A DNA stretch of 64,000 nt from Bacteroidota bacterium (GCA_030698405.1 JAUYMU010000059.1:37182-101181); one strand, 5' to 3'. Numbered from the stretch's first letter, positions 1 to 9,617 are shown. Numbers and translations: made by a program. Notes: a model not told the origin generated them from the sequence alone.

Positions 1-994
1 AGGTATCGATCCGGTCGCCGAAAGTCCCATCTTCAGGATTAAAAGAAATGCTGCAAAGATTGTATCTGACCTGATTGTATTCTTCCGGCATTTTTCGGGA
101 AGCGGAACTGCAAAAGTAGAGGGTTTTTCCGTCCGGAGAAAACGACGGGAATGTTTCGAACATACTGTTCTGCATCAACAACTCATTGCTGATTGCCCGG
201 TTGTTTTTAATATCATAAACAACCACATCGGAAGCGCCATCCACCACTTCAACCCTTTTTTCTTTGGTTGCATGAAATCCCTGGTTTGTATTGTTGACCG
301 AATAGGCGATGTAGTTTCCCGATGGATGCCAGTAGGGATAAACAAAGTTTGAAATTGTTTTTTCGGTTTTGGTATTCAGCAGGCTTATCTTTCCGTCGGT
401 CATTAAAACAGTTCCGCCCAGTTTGCCCCTGATGTGAAGGCTCATTTCCTTCGGGTCGGACTGACGAAATGAATGACAATTTACACAGCTTCCCGGAATG
501 AGCGTGTTTTCTACAATCGGCGACTGGTCGAAATTCGAAAGGTTTCGCTGATAAATACCCATTTTGCTGTACACTTCGTAGCCCGGAGCAATCAGGCGGT
601 AAACCAAACCGTAATCAGCAGGAGTTTCACTCACATGCACTGAAAAAGGGGCAAACTGTATCCATTTGCCTTGCTGCTCAATCGAAACTGTTATCCGAAG
701 GCTGTCACCTTTCGAATTGGTGAGCATTTGCGTCCATTTACCGGCTGGAATTGAAATGAATTTTTTATCCTGAACGTGGATCACTTCCTTGTTTCGTCCT
801 TCAATGACGGCATCAATGGCTGAATATTCGTCGTTTACCCTAAAATTAAGCGGAGCAATGTTCTCCGGAATGGTCACTTCGGTATAATCAGGAAAAATAT
901 CGGGTTTTTCATTCCGTATTTCTGAAGGCACTGGCTTTTGGTTGCAAGCCGTGAGTGTCGCGAAGAGGAATAGTATGATGAAGATTCTATTCAT
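1..994 (-). CDS. PD40/TolB-like lipoprotein with CxxCH motif (copy A, 3' end off window)
   Basis: Reading from ATG at 994 gives at least 331 residues with no stop before the window edge, so the C-terminus is missing. The start MNRIFIILFLFATLTAC is a lipoprotein signal with the lipobox cysteine at residue 17. A central CVNCH motif (plus-strand positions about 470-484) fits covalent c-type haem attachment. The part after it (HPSGNYIAYS and a later FSPDGKTLYF) looks like PD40/TolB-type beta-propeller repeats. It is a paralogue of the protein at 3107-4552 and lies 6 bases downstream of a DUF6057-like gene, the same order as in the second copy. Lipoprotein and repeat calls are secure; haem binding is inferred from the motif only. 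Confidence 0.75.
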   Translation of the reverse strand, partial: MNRIFIILFLFATLTACNQKPVPSEIRNEKPDIFPDYTEVTIPENIAPLNFRVNDEYSAIDAVIEGRNKEVIHVQDKKFISIPAGKWTQMLTNSKGDSLRITVSIEQQGKWIQFAPFSVHVSETPADYGLVYRLIAPGYEVYSKMGIYQRNLSNFDQSPIVENTLIPGSCVNCHSFRQSDPKEMSLHIRGKLGGTVLMTDGKISLLNTKTEKTISNFVYPYWHPSGNYIAYSVNNTNQGFHATKEKRVEVVDGASDVVVYDIKNNRAISNELLMQNSMFETFPSFSPDGKTLYFCSSASRKMPEEYNQVRYNLCSISFNPEDGTFGDRIDT

Positions 995-1000
995 TGTCTT

Positions 1001-2764
1001 TTAATTATTTCTGAATTGATGATAGTACCAGTAAGAATCAGAGAACTCAGCGCGCAGGTTGCTTTCCGGATTCGACTGTCGTGAAATGTTTTGGTATGCC
1101 TGAAAGCGCTGTTTGATCGCAGGATTTACCGGATAGGGAATGTCCTGCGTCGGATCGTTATTGGACATGCCCCAAATATAGATCAGGGTTTCCTGATAAC
1201 TGACAGGAATGGACTTGTAATTTAGCGATTCGCCCAGCGGGAAATATTGCCAGAAATGCTTCAGATCTTTCGATAGCAAGGTGTAAGCCATCAGATATTC
1301 ATAAGCCATCCGGTTTGTTTTGTTTTGCATGAATAAAATTCCAAGCATCATGTCTTTCTCTGCTTCGCTGAACAGAAAATCTTCCTTTGTGCGGCATTGA
1401 CGCAACCAACCCCATTCCGAATGCTGTTCGATGAGTTTTTCGTCTTTCATCGTTTGAAGTGCTTGTTTTGCCCAGCCCCGGTAGTAAAAAGTTTGTTGCA
1501 GCAGGTGTAAATATTTCCCGGCAACAGCGTAATTGCCATTGATCAGATTGGTTTCTGCCAAACGCTTTACCGAGCGTACACTTTTCTGGTAGTCAGGCAA
1601 AGCCTCCATGGCTTCAAAAGCATAACGCTGTGCGGTATTTACAAATCCCAGATGATAATACACCTCTCCGGCAATGGTTGGTATAGTATAATCGCGGGTA
1701 AAATCGGGGAGCAGGCCGCCAACCCCATTCTGGTAATAATGAAACATCCGGTCGGCAAGCAATTCCTGTTTTGCAAGTGCCAGATTTAAACAGGTTACCG
1801 AAAGCGGTCCTGAAGGTGATTTTTGGTCGGCAAGCTTGATTACCCGATCCCATTTTCGCATCCGCACATTAAAATCGTAAGCCATCACTTCTTCCTTTTC
1901 CATATCGGACGACCGGCTAATAAATACGGATCCTCCAACAATCAGCACAAATAGTTGAATACTGAGAATGAATGTGGTTTTTTTTGGCTGAAACTTGTCA
2001 GACAGAAAACGAATCAGAAAGGGAATGTAAACAATCAGGATTCCGATTACACCGGCAGCTATCGGAATATTTACAGGGAATCGGTAATAGTTGGCTCCGA
2101 TCCAAACCTGTTGCATCGGATATTGAAGGAAATAGGTTTTGCTGAGAATTGGAAAAGCAACGGAAAGCAGGATACAGGCAAAAGCCAGCAAAACCAGATA
2201 CAGATTTTTTATTTTTCGTGCGGTTATTTCTCTTGAAATTGCAAACAACGGAAGCAGTAAAAAAGCACCCCCGGCAAGCCAATACAGCACCGGAATTGAA
2301 ATCAGAAAAAATGAAATCCGAAGCGGAATGGAATCGAAGAGGGTATAGGCACGAATCCAGAAAGCCACGAGCAGCATGGCTGCAACACCCCCAAAAAGGT
2401 AATTCTCGTCGCAGAGCATTCCCCAATAGAGCAATGATGGAATAAACGTGAGCGGCACGAACAAAGGATTCGCTCCCATCCGGCGCGAAACCGACCAAAC
2501 AGCCCGCTGCAGCAGTGTCAGCATGGACACGATGACAATTGCCCCCACCCAGGAATAAAAGAAAAACTGGGTGAAGAAATTCCCCATGTAATCGCTAAAA
2601 CCACCCGGCTTTTCCATCAACTGAAAGAAGTAATCAGCAGTGAACAGGAACATTTGATACTGCTCCTGATAGTTCAGATGAAAGGGGTAGACAAAAGCAA
2701 AAAAGAGAAACACGATTACCCCAAATGTCAGTGAAAGCAGCTTATCGATCGAAAATATCTTCAT
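1001..2764 (-). CDS. Polytopic membrane protein with TPR-like C-terminus, DUF6057-like (copy A)
   Basis: About 587 residues. The N-terminal half has many hydrophobic segments (first one LTFGVIVFLFFAFVY); the C-terminal half is soluble and helical, with TPR-like stretches such as RSVKRLAETNLINGNYAVAG. It matches what I recall of Bacteroidota family DUF6057. The ORF is open further upstream, but that extension runs through dispersed palindromic repeats, so the start at 2764 (MKIFSIDKLL) is preferred. The paralogue at 4549-6285 shares the NLALAK, KRLAExNLING and SYWxYYHF motifs. It lies just upstream of its CxxCH lipoprotein partner. Function is unknown; co-duplication with the partner suggests the two act together. 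Confidence 0.75.
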   Translation of the reverse strand: MKIFSIDKLLSLTFGVIVFLFFAFVYPFHLNYQEQYQMFLFTADYFFQLMEKPGGFSDYMGNFFTQFFFYSWVGAIVIVSMLTLLQRAVWSVSRRMGANPLFVPLTFIPSLLYWGMLCDENYLFGGVAAMLLVAFWIRAYTLFDSIPLRISFFLISIPVLYWLAGGAFLLLPLFAISREITARKIKNLYLVLLAFACILLSVAFPILSKTYFLQYPMQQVWIGANYYRFPVNIPIAAGVIGILIVYIPFLIRFLSDKFQPKKTTFILSIQLFVLIVGGSVFISRSSDMEKEEVMAYDFNVRMRKWDRVIKLADQKSPSGPLSVTCLNLALAKQELLADRMFHYYQNGVGGLLPDFTRDYTIPTIAGEVYYHLGFVNTAQRYAFEAMEALPDYQKSVRSVKRLAETNLINGNYAVAGKYLHLLQQTFYYRGWAKQALQTMKDEKLIEQHSEWGWLRQCRTKEDFLFSEAEKDMMLGILFMQNKTNRMAYEYLMAYTLLSKDLKHFWQYFPLGESLNYKSIPVSYQETLIYIWGMSNNDPTQDIPYPVNPAIKQRFQAYQNISRQSNPESNLRAEFSDSYWYYHQFRNN

Positions 2765-2835
2765 TAAAAAAAAGGTTATCACTTTGTTGTAAATTTCAAT
2801 AAAAATTGAGTTCACTCCGAAAAGTCGATTAGTTA

Positions 2836-3040
2836 TCCCGAAGGGATAAAATTTGAATAACCACCGGTGAAACCGGTGGAAAGGAAATGAAATCAAAATC
2901 GCAACCCTGAAAGGGTTGAACTTTTAGTGTGTTAATATTCAACCCTTTCGGGGTTGCGTGTTCGTCTTTCATTCTTCCGTCCCGAGAGTAAATCGGGGCG
3001 GTTATTCAAATTCAGTCCTTTCAGGACTATCTTAGGACTT
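2836..3040. repeat. Cluster of short dispersed palindromes between the two module copies
   Basis: This gene-free gap (2765-3106) holds several small hairpins: CCACCGGTGAAACCGGTGG (2862-2880), a 20-base inverted pair starting GCAACCC at 2901-2920 and 2939-2958 with one mismatch, and CCCGA/TCGGG stems further on. Such elements are typical of Bacteroidota intergenic DNA. They may also end transcription after copy B, but no clear T-run follows. Confidence 0.7.
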
Positions 3041-3106
3041 TCTGACTTCTCGTATTGGACTCAAAATTTAGATATTTTATTGATTGAAAATTAAATGATT
3101 ATTTAT

Positions 3107-4552
3107 CTACTTCACCCGTTCAGCCTCCTGATCCCAAAACACCCGTTCAATATCCGCGGCATCAAATGGTGTCGGGCCATCAGACAATTCAGGAATATTA
3201 AACGATTTAAGCAGGTTGTCGTATTTCGATGGATCTCGCTGCGGCAAAACAAACGGCTTGTGCGCTTTCCCCGTTGAATCAATGTAACAGAAATAGGGTT
3301 TGCCGTAGATTCCATCGTCGCGTTTACTGGCAAAAACAAACCAACGGCTGTTTGACGACCAACTGTGATAAGAATCGGAATTTGGTCCGTTAACGATTTT
3401 CAAACTGTCAATTTCGCCAGTTTCGAGGTTCATCATCTGCAAATCGGCTTCGCGGTGCCAGATCGGAAATGTGCCATAATCAGCCACGGTATAAAGCAGA
3501 AACCTGCCATCGGGCGAAGTTTTCAGATGACAAACCGATCCATTCATCTTTTTTGCATCCCAAAGCGTATCTGCCTTTAAGCCAATTGTGCCATTTTCTG
3601 CATTAAAACTTACCCGGCAAATGCTGTATTTCAGTGATTTGATGCTGTCGGGCAAAGGCACGGCAGGTGCCACGCAGTAATAAATCCATTTTCCATCGGC
3701 AGAAAAAACCGGAAAAGATTCGAAAGCGGTGGAATCTGAAAGGAATGGTTGCGTGCTTGTTACATTGGTGTCGAAGTCCAGAACGACTAAATCAGAAGCG
3801 GTATCATACACTTCCAGGCGTTCGCTTTTGAGGGCATGAAGTTCAGGAATGATGATGTTCGTGGAGAAAACGGCATACCGTCCACCCGGGTGGAAATTGC
3901 CATAAACAGCATTCAAAATCATGCCGTTTCCTTTTGTGTTTATCTTTCTCAGTTTGCCATCTTTGTTCAAAATGGTTCCACCATTCTTTCCCCTGAGATG
4001 AAACATGGAAAGCGAAGCATTTTGGTTGCCATAAATGTGACAGTTCATACAAGTTCCATCGGTTAAATTATTGTCGGCAATCACCCGCTCATCAAACGAT
4101 TCAATATTCCGCTCTACAATCTGTACTTTGTTCCAGACTTCATATCCCGGTTCAATCAGGCGGTAGCTGAGGTAAGGACTTATCGAATCGCTTTTTACAT
4201 GCCATTTAAATGGGTTATACTGAATCCATTTTCCGTTTTTTCGGGCAGTCACCCGGATGCTCAGGCTTTTTCCTGATTCCAAAGCAAGAAGTGTTTTCCA
4301 TTTTTTTACCGGAATCGAAATTTTTCCATTTCCCCTGACAATTATTGAACTGTTGCTGCCTTCAATGGAGACGATCATCTTGTCGGTCGAATCGCGCATC
4401 ATAAAATTCAGGGGCGCCACATTCACCGGAATAGACACGTCGATGTAATCGGGATAAATGGCCGGAAGTTCATGACTTATCCTGACGTCAGCCGGACCGC
4501 TGCACGCCATCAGAACTAAAACTGATATTATGAAAAAGATTATATTTCTCAT
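3107..4552 (-). CDS. PD40/TolB-like lipoprotein with CxxCH motif (copy B)
   Basis: 481 residues from ATG at 4552, which overlaps the stop of the upstream gene as ATGA, a classic coupled start; the longer ORF to 5026 lies inside that gene and is rejected. The signal MRNIIFFIISVLVLMAC is a lipoprotein leader. DGTCMNCHIYGN carries a CxxCH haem-c-type site about one third of the way in. PD40-like repeats follow (HPGGRYAVFSTN, FSADGKWIYYC, SPDGRFLLYTV, SSNSRWFVFAS). It is a paralogue of the protein at 1-994. It is probably surface or periplasmic and possibly haem-bearing; the role in the SusCD locus is unknown. Confidence 0.8.
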   Translation of the reverse strand: MRNIIFFIISVLVLMACSGPADVRISHELPAIYPDYIDVSIPVNVAPLNFMMRDSTDKMIVSIEGSNSSIIVRGNGKISIPVKKWKTLLALESGKSLSIRVTARKNGKWIQYNPFKWHVKSDSISPYLSYRLIEPGYEVWNKVQIVERNIESFDERVIADNNLTDGTCMNCHIYGNQNASLSMFHLRGKNGGTILNKDGKLRKINTKGNGMILNAVYGNFHPGGRYAVFSTNIIIPELHALKSERLEVYDTASDLVVLDFDTNVTSTQPFLSDSTAFESFPVFSADGKWIYYCVAPAVPLPDSIKSLKYSICRVSFNAENGTIGLKADTLWDAKKMNGSVCHLKTSPDGRFLLYTVADYGTFPIWHREADLQMMNLETGEIDSLKIVNGPNSDSYHSWSSNSRWFVFASKRDDGIYGKPYFCYIDSTGKAHKPFVLPQRDPSKYDNLLKSFNIPELSDGPTPFDAADIERVFWDQEAERVK

Positions 4553-6285
4553 TTCTTTTGAATGGTTGCAAAATGATAATAGAACCAGTACGATTGACCA
4601 AACCGTTCTTTCAGGGCGTTCATGTCCCCCTTTGTTTGTTCGTAGAGTTTGGTATAGGCAATAAAGTCCTTCATCTTTTGGGGATTGATGGAATAGCCAG
4701 CAGCTTCTTCTCCGGAAGCCTTTGAAGCGAACAATTGAATTAGCAAAGTTTCGCCATAAACTTTGGGAACTGGCCGGTCGATCTGTCGTGCATATTGATC
4801 GTACGCTATTTTGAAAGATTTCAAATCCTTGTCCAGCAGGTAATGACAAAGCAAATAATCGAGTGCGATTGTGTTCCCGGGATTTTGCTGAACCAGAAAA
4901 CGGAGCGAAGCCAGCTGGTCGTTCGATTTTCGCAAGGTGTCGGTATGCGGAATCTGCTCCCGCTTTTCGGAAAGCCATTTGTTCGGGACAGCAGCATGAT
5001 TCATGAGCTGCCGGCTTTTTGCCCATTTTTTATGAAACAGGGTTTTGCTTAGAATTTGCAAATATTTGTCGGCAGCAGCGGTGTCTCCGTTAATCAGGTT
5101 AATTTCTGCCAGACGTTTGATCATTCGTGAACTTCGATGATAGGGCGAAAATGTATTTCCAAGCATAGCAGAATGTTGGGCAAGGTTCATGTCGCCCATC
5201 AGGAAAAAAACTTCATTGCTCACAAAGATCGACTGCCAGCTTTCATCAGGCATTACCGGCAATATCAAACCATGAACAGACGGCTGATAGAATTCGAGCA
5301 GATGTTCGGGCAACACGCCGTTTTTTGCCAGCGCCATGTTGGTGAAGTAGGTGGCCTGCCTGTCCTTCAGCTTGTATTTTTGGGAAAGTTCAATCACGCG
5401 ATCGGTGTTACCGAAATAAGTTTCACTGTCCAGCGACAGGATTTTTTCGAACCTGAAATTGGCATTTACCGACAGTCCGCCAATCAGCAATCCGATGAAA
5501 ACAGGGGGAACAGCAATGTTGAACAATTTCGAATGAGTGAGTTCAATCCTTTTCAGGGAAAAAACACCGGCCAGCATAAAAACAAAAGCAGCGGGCAAAA
5601 GTAAACTTTGTACCTGAATTGCCGGGTAAATGTAGGCTTGCAATGTGGTGAGCAGGTAATGGTGCCTGAATGCCAGCGGTATTGCAACTGCAAGGGCAAT
5701 AGCAACAATCCATTTCAGTAAACTAAATCGTCCTTGTTTAAAGTCCCGGGCAACGATCAAAACCGGAAGAATCAGTATGGTCATTCCGGCCAGCCAGTAT
5801 CCGGTAAAAATTACAATCGGGACTGAAACGATGGAAAGCCGGCGGTTCGAAATGAAGGTATAAATCAGGAACAGCAGGAGGACCAAAATAAAACCGACAG
5901 AAACGGATACGCTGTGTAAGATTTCCAGATGAAGAATCCAGTCGGCAATAACGGGAAGCAATGCCCAAACAGATGCTTTGGTGGTGGAAGAAATACGTTT
6001 GATGACGATTGAACTGATCAGCCATTCAAGCAGAAACAGGAAGGAAAGTACGGTAGCCCCACCTCCGCGGAGATAAAAAAACTGGGTCAGGAAATCGCCT
6101 GTATAGCCAGCCAGCCATGCGGGTTTGCTGAAATAGGAAATAAAATAATCAGAAGAAAATAGGAACAGCTGTATCTGCTCTTTGAAGAACAAATGGTAAG
6201 GATAGAAGAACTGAAAAAACAGGAAACTTATACCAACAAGGCTTGCCGGTAATATCCAATCGATTTTCTTTTCGTATTCCGCCAT
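4549..6285 (-). CDS. Polytopic membrane protein with TPR-like C-terminus, DUF6057-like (copy B)
   Basis: 578 residues. It starts MAEYEKKIDWILPASLVG, has about ten hydrophobic segments in the first 280 residues, then a soluble helical tail ending GQSYWFYYHFATIQKK. The tail contains RMIKRLAEINLINGDTAAAD, parallel to copy A. It begins 19 bases downstream of the DUF4369 gene and overlaps the CxxCH lipoprotein by 4 bases, so the module is probably translated as a unit. No catalytic motif is visible. The family is known to me only as a domain of unknown function; a membrane partner for the lipoprotein is inference. Confidence 0.78.
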   Translation of the reverse strand: MAEYEKKIDWILPASLVGISFLFFQFFYPYHLFFKEQIQLFLFSSDYFISYFSKPAWLAGYTGDFLTQFFYLRGGGATVLSFLFLLEWLISSIVIKRISSTTKASVWALLPVIADWILHLEILHSVSVSVGFILVLLLFLIYTFISNRRLSIVSVPIVIFTGYWLAGMTILILPVLIVARDFKQGRFSLLKWIVAIALAVAIPLAFRHHYLLTTLQAYIYPAIQVQSLLLPAAFVFMLAGVFSLKRIELTHSKLFNIAVPPVFIGLLIGGLSVNANFRFEKILSLDSETYFGNTDRVIELSQKYKLKDRQATYFTNMALAKNGVLPEHLLEFYQPSVHGLILPVMPDESWQSIFVSNEVFFLMGDMNLAQHSAMLGNTFSPYHRSSRMIKRLAEINLINGDTAAADKYLQILSKTLFHKKWAKSRQLMNHAAVPNKWLSEKREQIPHTDTLRKSNDQLASLRFLVQQNPGNTIALDYLLCHYLLDKDLKSFKIAYDQYARQIDRPVPKVYGETLLIQLFASKASGEEAAGYSINPQKMKDFIAYTKLYEQTKGDMNALKERFGQSYWFYYHFATIQKK

Positions 6286-6304
6286 TCAATCCGGAGCTAA
6301 GTAA

Positions 6305-6898
6305 TCATTTCAGGTTCAAATTCTTTTTTTGTTCGGGAGTGAAAGAATTACCCATTAATTTGGCAACAAATTTTCCAACAACATTGTCCTGATTGTTGCG
6401 CGCAAAGTTATAATGAAAATCTACAATCCTGAGATTTAGTGAGTCAGCCGTCTGTTTGATAACGGTTTGTTCTGAACTGTCAGCGCTGCTAAACTTTTGC
6501 TTCAGCTCTTCATGGAGATGGTCAGCCATCAGTTTCTTTTCTTTCCAGTACTGAAGTGAGTCGTTGAGTGCAGTTCCGCGAACCATGCTGTTTGGGCCAA
6601 TCCTGACGGTTAATTCGCCCGGCTCTTTTACCACAAGCAATTCCTGAAGCTTTAAACGCAATGCCGGTTTGGGTCTGATAATGTAAATTTCTGCGGAATT
6701 GGCTACTCCTTTTATTTGAAACATTCCATTTACAATGAAGGCAGAATCCACTTTTTCTTTTACTGCATTTTCCAGTGGAACCAGATAAATAACCTCGCCG
6801 TCGTAAGTTTTGTCAGGCAACTGGCCTTGTATCCTGAACTGGCCATCAGTTTGGCAACCGGTCAGGATTATAAATAAAATGTAGCAGAGGTTTCGCAT
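6305..6898 (-). CDS. DUF4369-domain lipoprotein
   Basis: 197 residues with lipoprotein signal MRNLCYILFIILTGC. The segment after it (FRIQGQLPDKTYDGEVIYLV, then VDSAFIVNGMFQIKGV) fits DUF4369, the N-terminal domain often fused to thioredoxin-like proteins in Bacteroidota. Here there is no thioredoxin fold or CxxC; the rest is a charged helical stretch. It lies 91 bases after the surface lipoprotein gene, behind a hairpin, and 19 bases before a DUF6057-like gene. It is probably an outer-membrane or periplasmic accessory lipoprotein; its molecular role is unknown. Confidence 0.75.
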   Translation of the reverse strand: MRNLCYILFIILTGCQTDGQFRIQGQLPDKTYDGEVIYLVPLENAVKEKVDSAFIVNGMFQIKGVANSAEIYIIRPKPALRLKLQELLVVKEPGELTVRIGPNSMVRGTALNDSLQYWKEKKLMADHLHEELKQKFSSADSSEQTVIKQTADSLNLRIVDFHYNFARNNQDNVVGKFVAKLMGNSFTPEQKKNLNLK

Positions 6899-6937
6899 GG
6901 CTCCAGAGTCGATAAATTACTTCAGTTTACGAAATAA

Positions 6938-6962
6938 GAGGACGAACCATAAGCCCGTCCTC
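6938..6962 (-). terminator. Hairpin after the SusCD lipoprotein gene, possible attenuator
   Basis: On the minus-strand RNA the stem pairs ten positions (GAGGACGGGC with GGUUCGUCCUC) using two G-U wobbles and a short loop. The plus-strand version loses three pairs, so the structure is meant for the minus-strand transcript. The downstream U-tract is weak, so partial termination or 3'-end protection is more likely than full termination. Confidence 0.55.
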
Positions 6963-6989
6963 TATATTATTCAAAAGTTTTAGCAGCTG

Positions 6990-7823
6990 TTATTTTGCCT
7001 TGAACATCCAAAACCAGGCAGTTCCCCATGAACCGGCACCGGGTTCAGGAAATGCAAGAACCATCTTGTTGGCGTCCAATTTCAGAATATCATATTCATA
7101 AACTGTTGCGCCTCCGCCGTTTGGCTGTATTCCGCAAAGAACACCAATGTTCTTGGTTTTTAACTTACCTTTTGCCCAAACTGCGCCACCGTCGTCCATA
7201 GTTTTTGCTGACATGTCAAAAGAGAAAGAACCTTTTGCTGAAGTAGCATCGCTCTTAATCTTTGTAAGCGAAGAGCCGCTAACAGCGAACACCATTTCAG
7301 CTCCGGCGCCTTCTCCGGCAGCCTGACCATTGATGTCAGCCAAAGCAACCTTCCACCATCCCGGAGAAACATTGCCTTTGTAGCCACCGTTGCCCCATAC
7401 AGCATTGGCTTGGGTATCATCCCAAACCCAGCTTTTTTCGCCGGTACCGCAAAGTAGTCCCCATTCTTCAGGAACATTGATCAAAGTATCGATCTGCACG
7501 GTTAAGGTTTTTGTAATGGTAGTTCCATCGTGATTCAATCCGGTGAACACAATATCATTGGCACCCTTTAGTACCAGCATAACTGTTGTCTTTGTACTTG
7601 TTGTTGTGCCGTTTCCGTAATTCCAGGAGCTCAGACAACCAACGCCGTCACTGTTCAGTTCAATACTATTCGATTTCTTTCCTTTGACCATTACCGGAGT
7701 AGCTGAGATTTGCAAATCATCGGCAGTTATTGCGCCTGACAAAACATCTCTGTTCTCTATCGGATCGCAGGCAACCAGCATCATAGTGGCAGCCAGCATT
7801 GTATATAATATAGCTTTTTTCAT
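6990..7823 (-). CDS. Surface lipoprotein in SusE/F position
   Basis: 277 residues starting at MKKAILYTMLAATMMLVAC, a lipoprotein signal; eight upstream in-frame residues are left out because the signal begins here. After a short N-terminal domain with TTTSTKTTVMLVLKG (PKD/Ig-like strand pattern), the C-terminal two thirds is rich in Trp and Gly (WGNGGYKGNVSPGWWKVAL, SWGTAWFWMF), suggesting a beta-sandwich ligand-binding domain. It lies 36 bases after SusD. In SusCD loci this position usually holds a surface ligand-binding lipoprotein. I do not recognise a named family; the ligand is unknown. Confidence 0.65.
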   Translation of the reverse strand: MKKAILYTMLAATMMLVACDPIENRDVLSGAITADDLQISATPVMVKGKKSNSIELNSDGVGCLSSWNYGNGTTTSTKTTVMLVLKGANDIVFTGLNHDGTTITKTLTVQIDTLINVPEEWGLLCGTGEKSWVWDDTQANAVWGNGGYKGNVSPGWWKVALADINGQAAGEGAGAEMVFAVSGSSLTKIKSDATSAKGSFSFDMSAKTMDDGGAVWAKGKLKTKNIGVLCGIQPNGGGATVYEYDILKLDANKMVLAFPEPGAGSWGTAWFWMFKAK

Positions 7824-7859
7824 TTTTCTTATCTTGAAATTTATCATTAAATATCAAAC

Positions 7860-9617
7860 TTACTCGTTCCAGCTAACAAATAACGCGGATGCATCCCAAC
7901 CGACATTTTGTTTCAATACACCGTTTGAAAGATCTATTTCAGACTGAGGAATTGGCATAAAACCTTTTGTTGCATCATACCTGGCAGCGTAACCTGCACC
8001 CTGGTTTTTCATCGTAGTAGCAACACCGCGATTCCAGATATCTGAACCGAGCTGATTTGAGAGCGCTTCCTTTGCAATCCCCCAGCGACGGATATCGCTC
8101 CAGCGTGTTCCTTCAAAAGCAAGTTCCCAGCGACGTTCGTTACGAAGCGCGCTTACCGAATAGCCAACTTCAGGCAGTCCTGCGCGGACACGAACTTTGT
8201 TCATACTTTCAGCAGTTCCCTTAAGTTCTGAGTGCATCAGAAGAACGTCGGCAAAACGGATGATATTCAAATCCACTTCATGACCCAACTGAAAGTCATC
8301 AGCAGCGCCATCGCCATAATATTCTGTTGAAGAGGTAAAACTATTGAACAGCGCATTTAATGAACCATCTGGTTTATAAGATTTCACACCGGTTGTGGCA
8401 ACAATTTTCTTTTGGTAAAAACCAGATTCTTCCATTAATTTATCGGCGCCATAAACATAGTCAGCCGTTTTTGTACCATCAAGAATTGAAGCTTCACGGC
8501 GTGGATCATTGGGTTCGGCAGCTTTCCATTCATTCCAAAGTTTTGGACTCACAGGACCTGCTCCCCAACCTTGTCCGAAAGGATACATATTTTTAAACTG
8601 ATCGGCGCCACCATGGCTGCGTATTCCGAAGTGCAGCATATACTGGTTTGAATATCCGATGGTTGTTCCCCAACTTGCCAAATGCGAAAATTTAATTGCA
8701 AATACCTGTTCAGGATTGTTGCCATCTTTTACCCATGCCGGAGCATCTTTGGCGTAAGGATAATCTTTCTTTGAAAGTGTATTCGTGTATGGCCACAAAC
8801 TACGGAAGTCAGTTATCAAACTGTTTCCGCTGTTTGCGATACAATCCTCCAGGGCAGTTATTACTTCAGCCTTTGAAATTGATCCTGTGATCTTACCATC
8901 AGCTCCCATTAATGGAAGTGCATCTTTTTGATAGAACCCTGTGTAGAAAAGAAAAACCCGGGCAAGAAGAGCTTCAGCAGCCCATTTTGTAACGTGTCCG
9001 CTACCTGAAACAGTTTCATTCCATTTTTTGTCAGGCATAATACTGATGGCTTCTTTCAAACCAGCGGCAATAAAACCATACACTTCCTCCGGCGAAGCTT
9101 GTGCCGGATATACCTGCGCCTCGCTAACAGTGGCCGGAACACTGGTAATCAAAGGAACATTGCCAAACATTTCTACCAATTCATTGTAGAAGTATGAGCG
9201 AAGGAAAAGTGTCTCACCCTTTAACTGATTTCTCAGTTGCTCGTTTTCCACTTTGTCAAGGTTGGCAACAGCCATATTGGCACGGCTAATTCCTGCGTAA
9301 CGATCGGACCAGAAGGATTTGAAGCGGTCCATGTTGGTGTACAACAAGTGGTCGAGAACCTGCATGTCCTTGTCATTTTCACCACCACCGCCAAAACGAT
9401 CGTCTGAAGCCAATTCGGCTGCATAAAAATAAGTGTTGGCGACATTGGCTACCGGCTTGTTTAAGGTGGCATAAACACCCGTTACCATTTGAATGGCATC
9501 ATCCGCCGTCTTTGGATAATTCCCGGTATTCTTCTTGGTATAGCTCTCTGTGTCGAGATAGCTTTCGCAACTCGTAAACAAAAGGGCAGTTGCTGCAAAA
9601 TAGATTATCTTTTTCAT
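7860..9617 (-). CDS. susD: SusD/RagB-family nutrient-binding outer-membrane lipoprotein
   Basis: 585 residues from MKKIIYFAATALLFTSC, a lipoprotein signal; the longer ORF start (9653) would overlap the SusC gene and lacks a signal at its end. The family hallmarks are an N-terminal DDAIQMVTGVYATL helix, a LLARVFLFYTG TPR-like segment, and a C-terminal NERRWELAFEGTRWSDIRRW motif. SusD proteins cap a SusC transporter and capture substrate. The gene starts 13 bases after the SusC stop. The substrate cannot be read from sequence; no glycosidase is linked on this side of the locus. Confidence 0.93.
   Translation of the reverse strand: MKKIIYFAATALLFTSCESYLDTESYTKKNTGNYPKTADDAIQMVTGVYATLNKPVANVANTYFYAAELASDDRFGGGGENDKDMQVLDHLLYTNMDRFKSFWSDRYAGISRANMAVANLDKVENEQLRNQLKGETLFLRSYFYNELVEMFGNVPLITSVPATVSEAQVYPAQASPEEVYGFIAAGLKEAISIMPDKKWNETVSGSGHVTKWAAEALLARVFLFYTGFYQKDALPLMGADGKITGSISKAEVITALEDCIANSGNSLITDFRSLWPYTNTLSKKDYPYAKDAPAWVKDGNNPEQVFAIKFSHLASWGTTIGYSNQYMLHFGIRSHGGADQFKNMYPFGQGWGAGPVSPKLWNEWKAAEPNDPRREASILDGTKTADYVYGADKLMEESGFYQKKIVATTGVKSYKPDGSLNALFNSFTSSTEYYGDGAADDFQLGHEVDLNIIRFADVLLMHSELKGTAESMNKVRVRAGLPEVGYSVSALRNERRWELAFEGTRWSDIRRWGIAKEALSNQLGSDIWNRGVATTMKNQGAGYAARYDATKGFMPIPQSEIDLSNGVLKQNVGWDASALFVSWNE

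Noticed and set aside
2765..2896. N-terminal extension of the DUF6057-like gene
   Set aside because: It translates dispersed palindromic repeats; the hydrophobic N-terminus begins naturally at the internal ATG at 2764, as in the paralogue.
4553..5026. N-terminal extension of CxxCH lipoprotein B
   Set aside because: It lies inside the DUF6057-like gene in another frame; the ATGA-coupled start has a lipoprotein signal.
5137..5604. 155-codon plus-strand ORF
   Set aside because: Antisense to the DUF6057-like gene; no domain or start signal.
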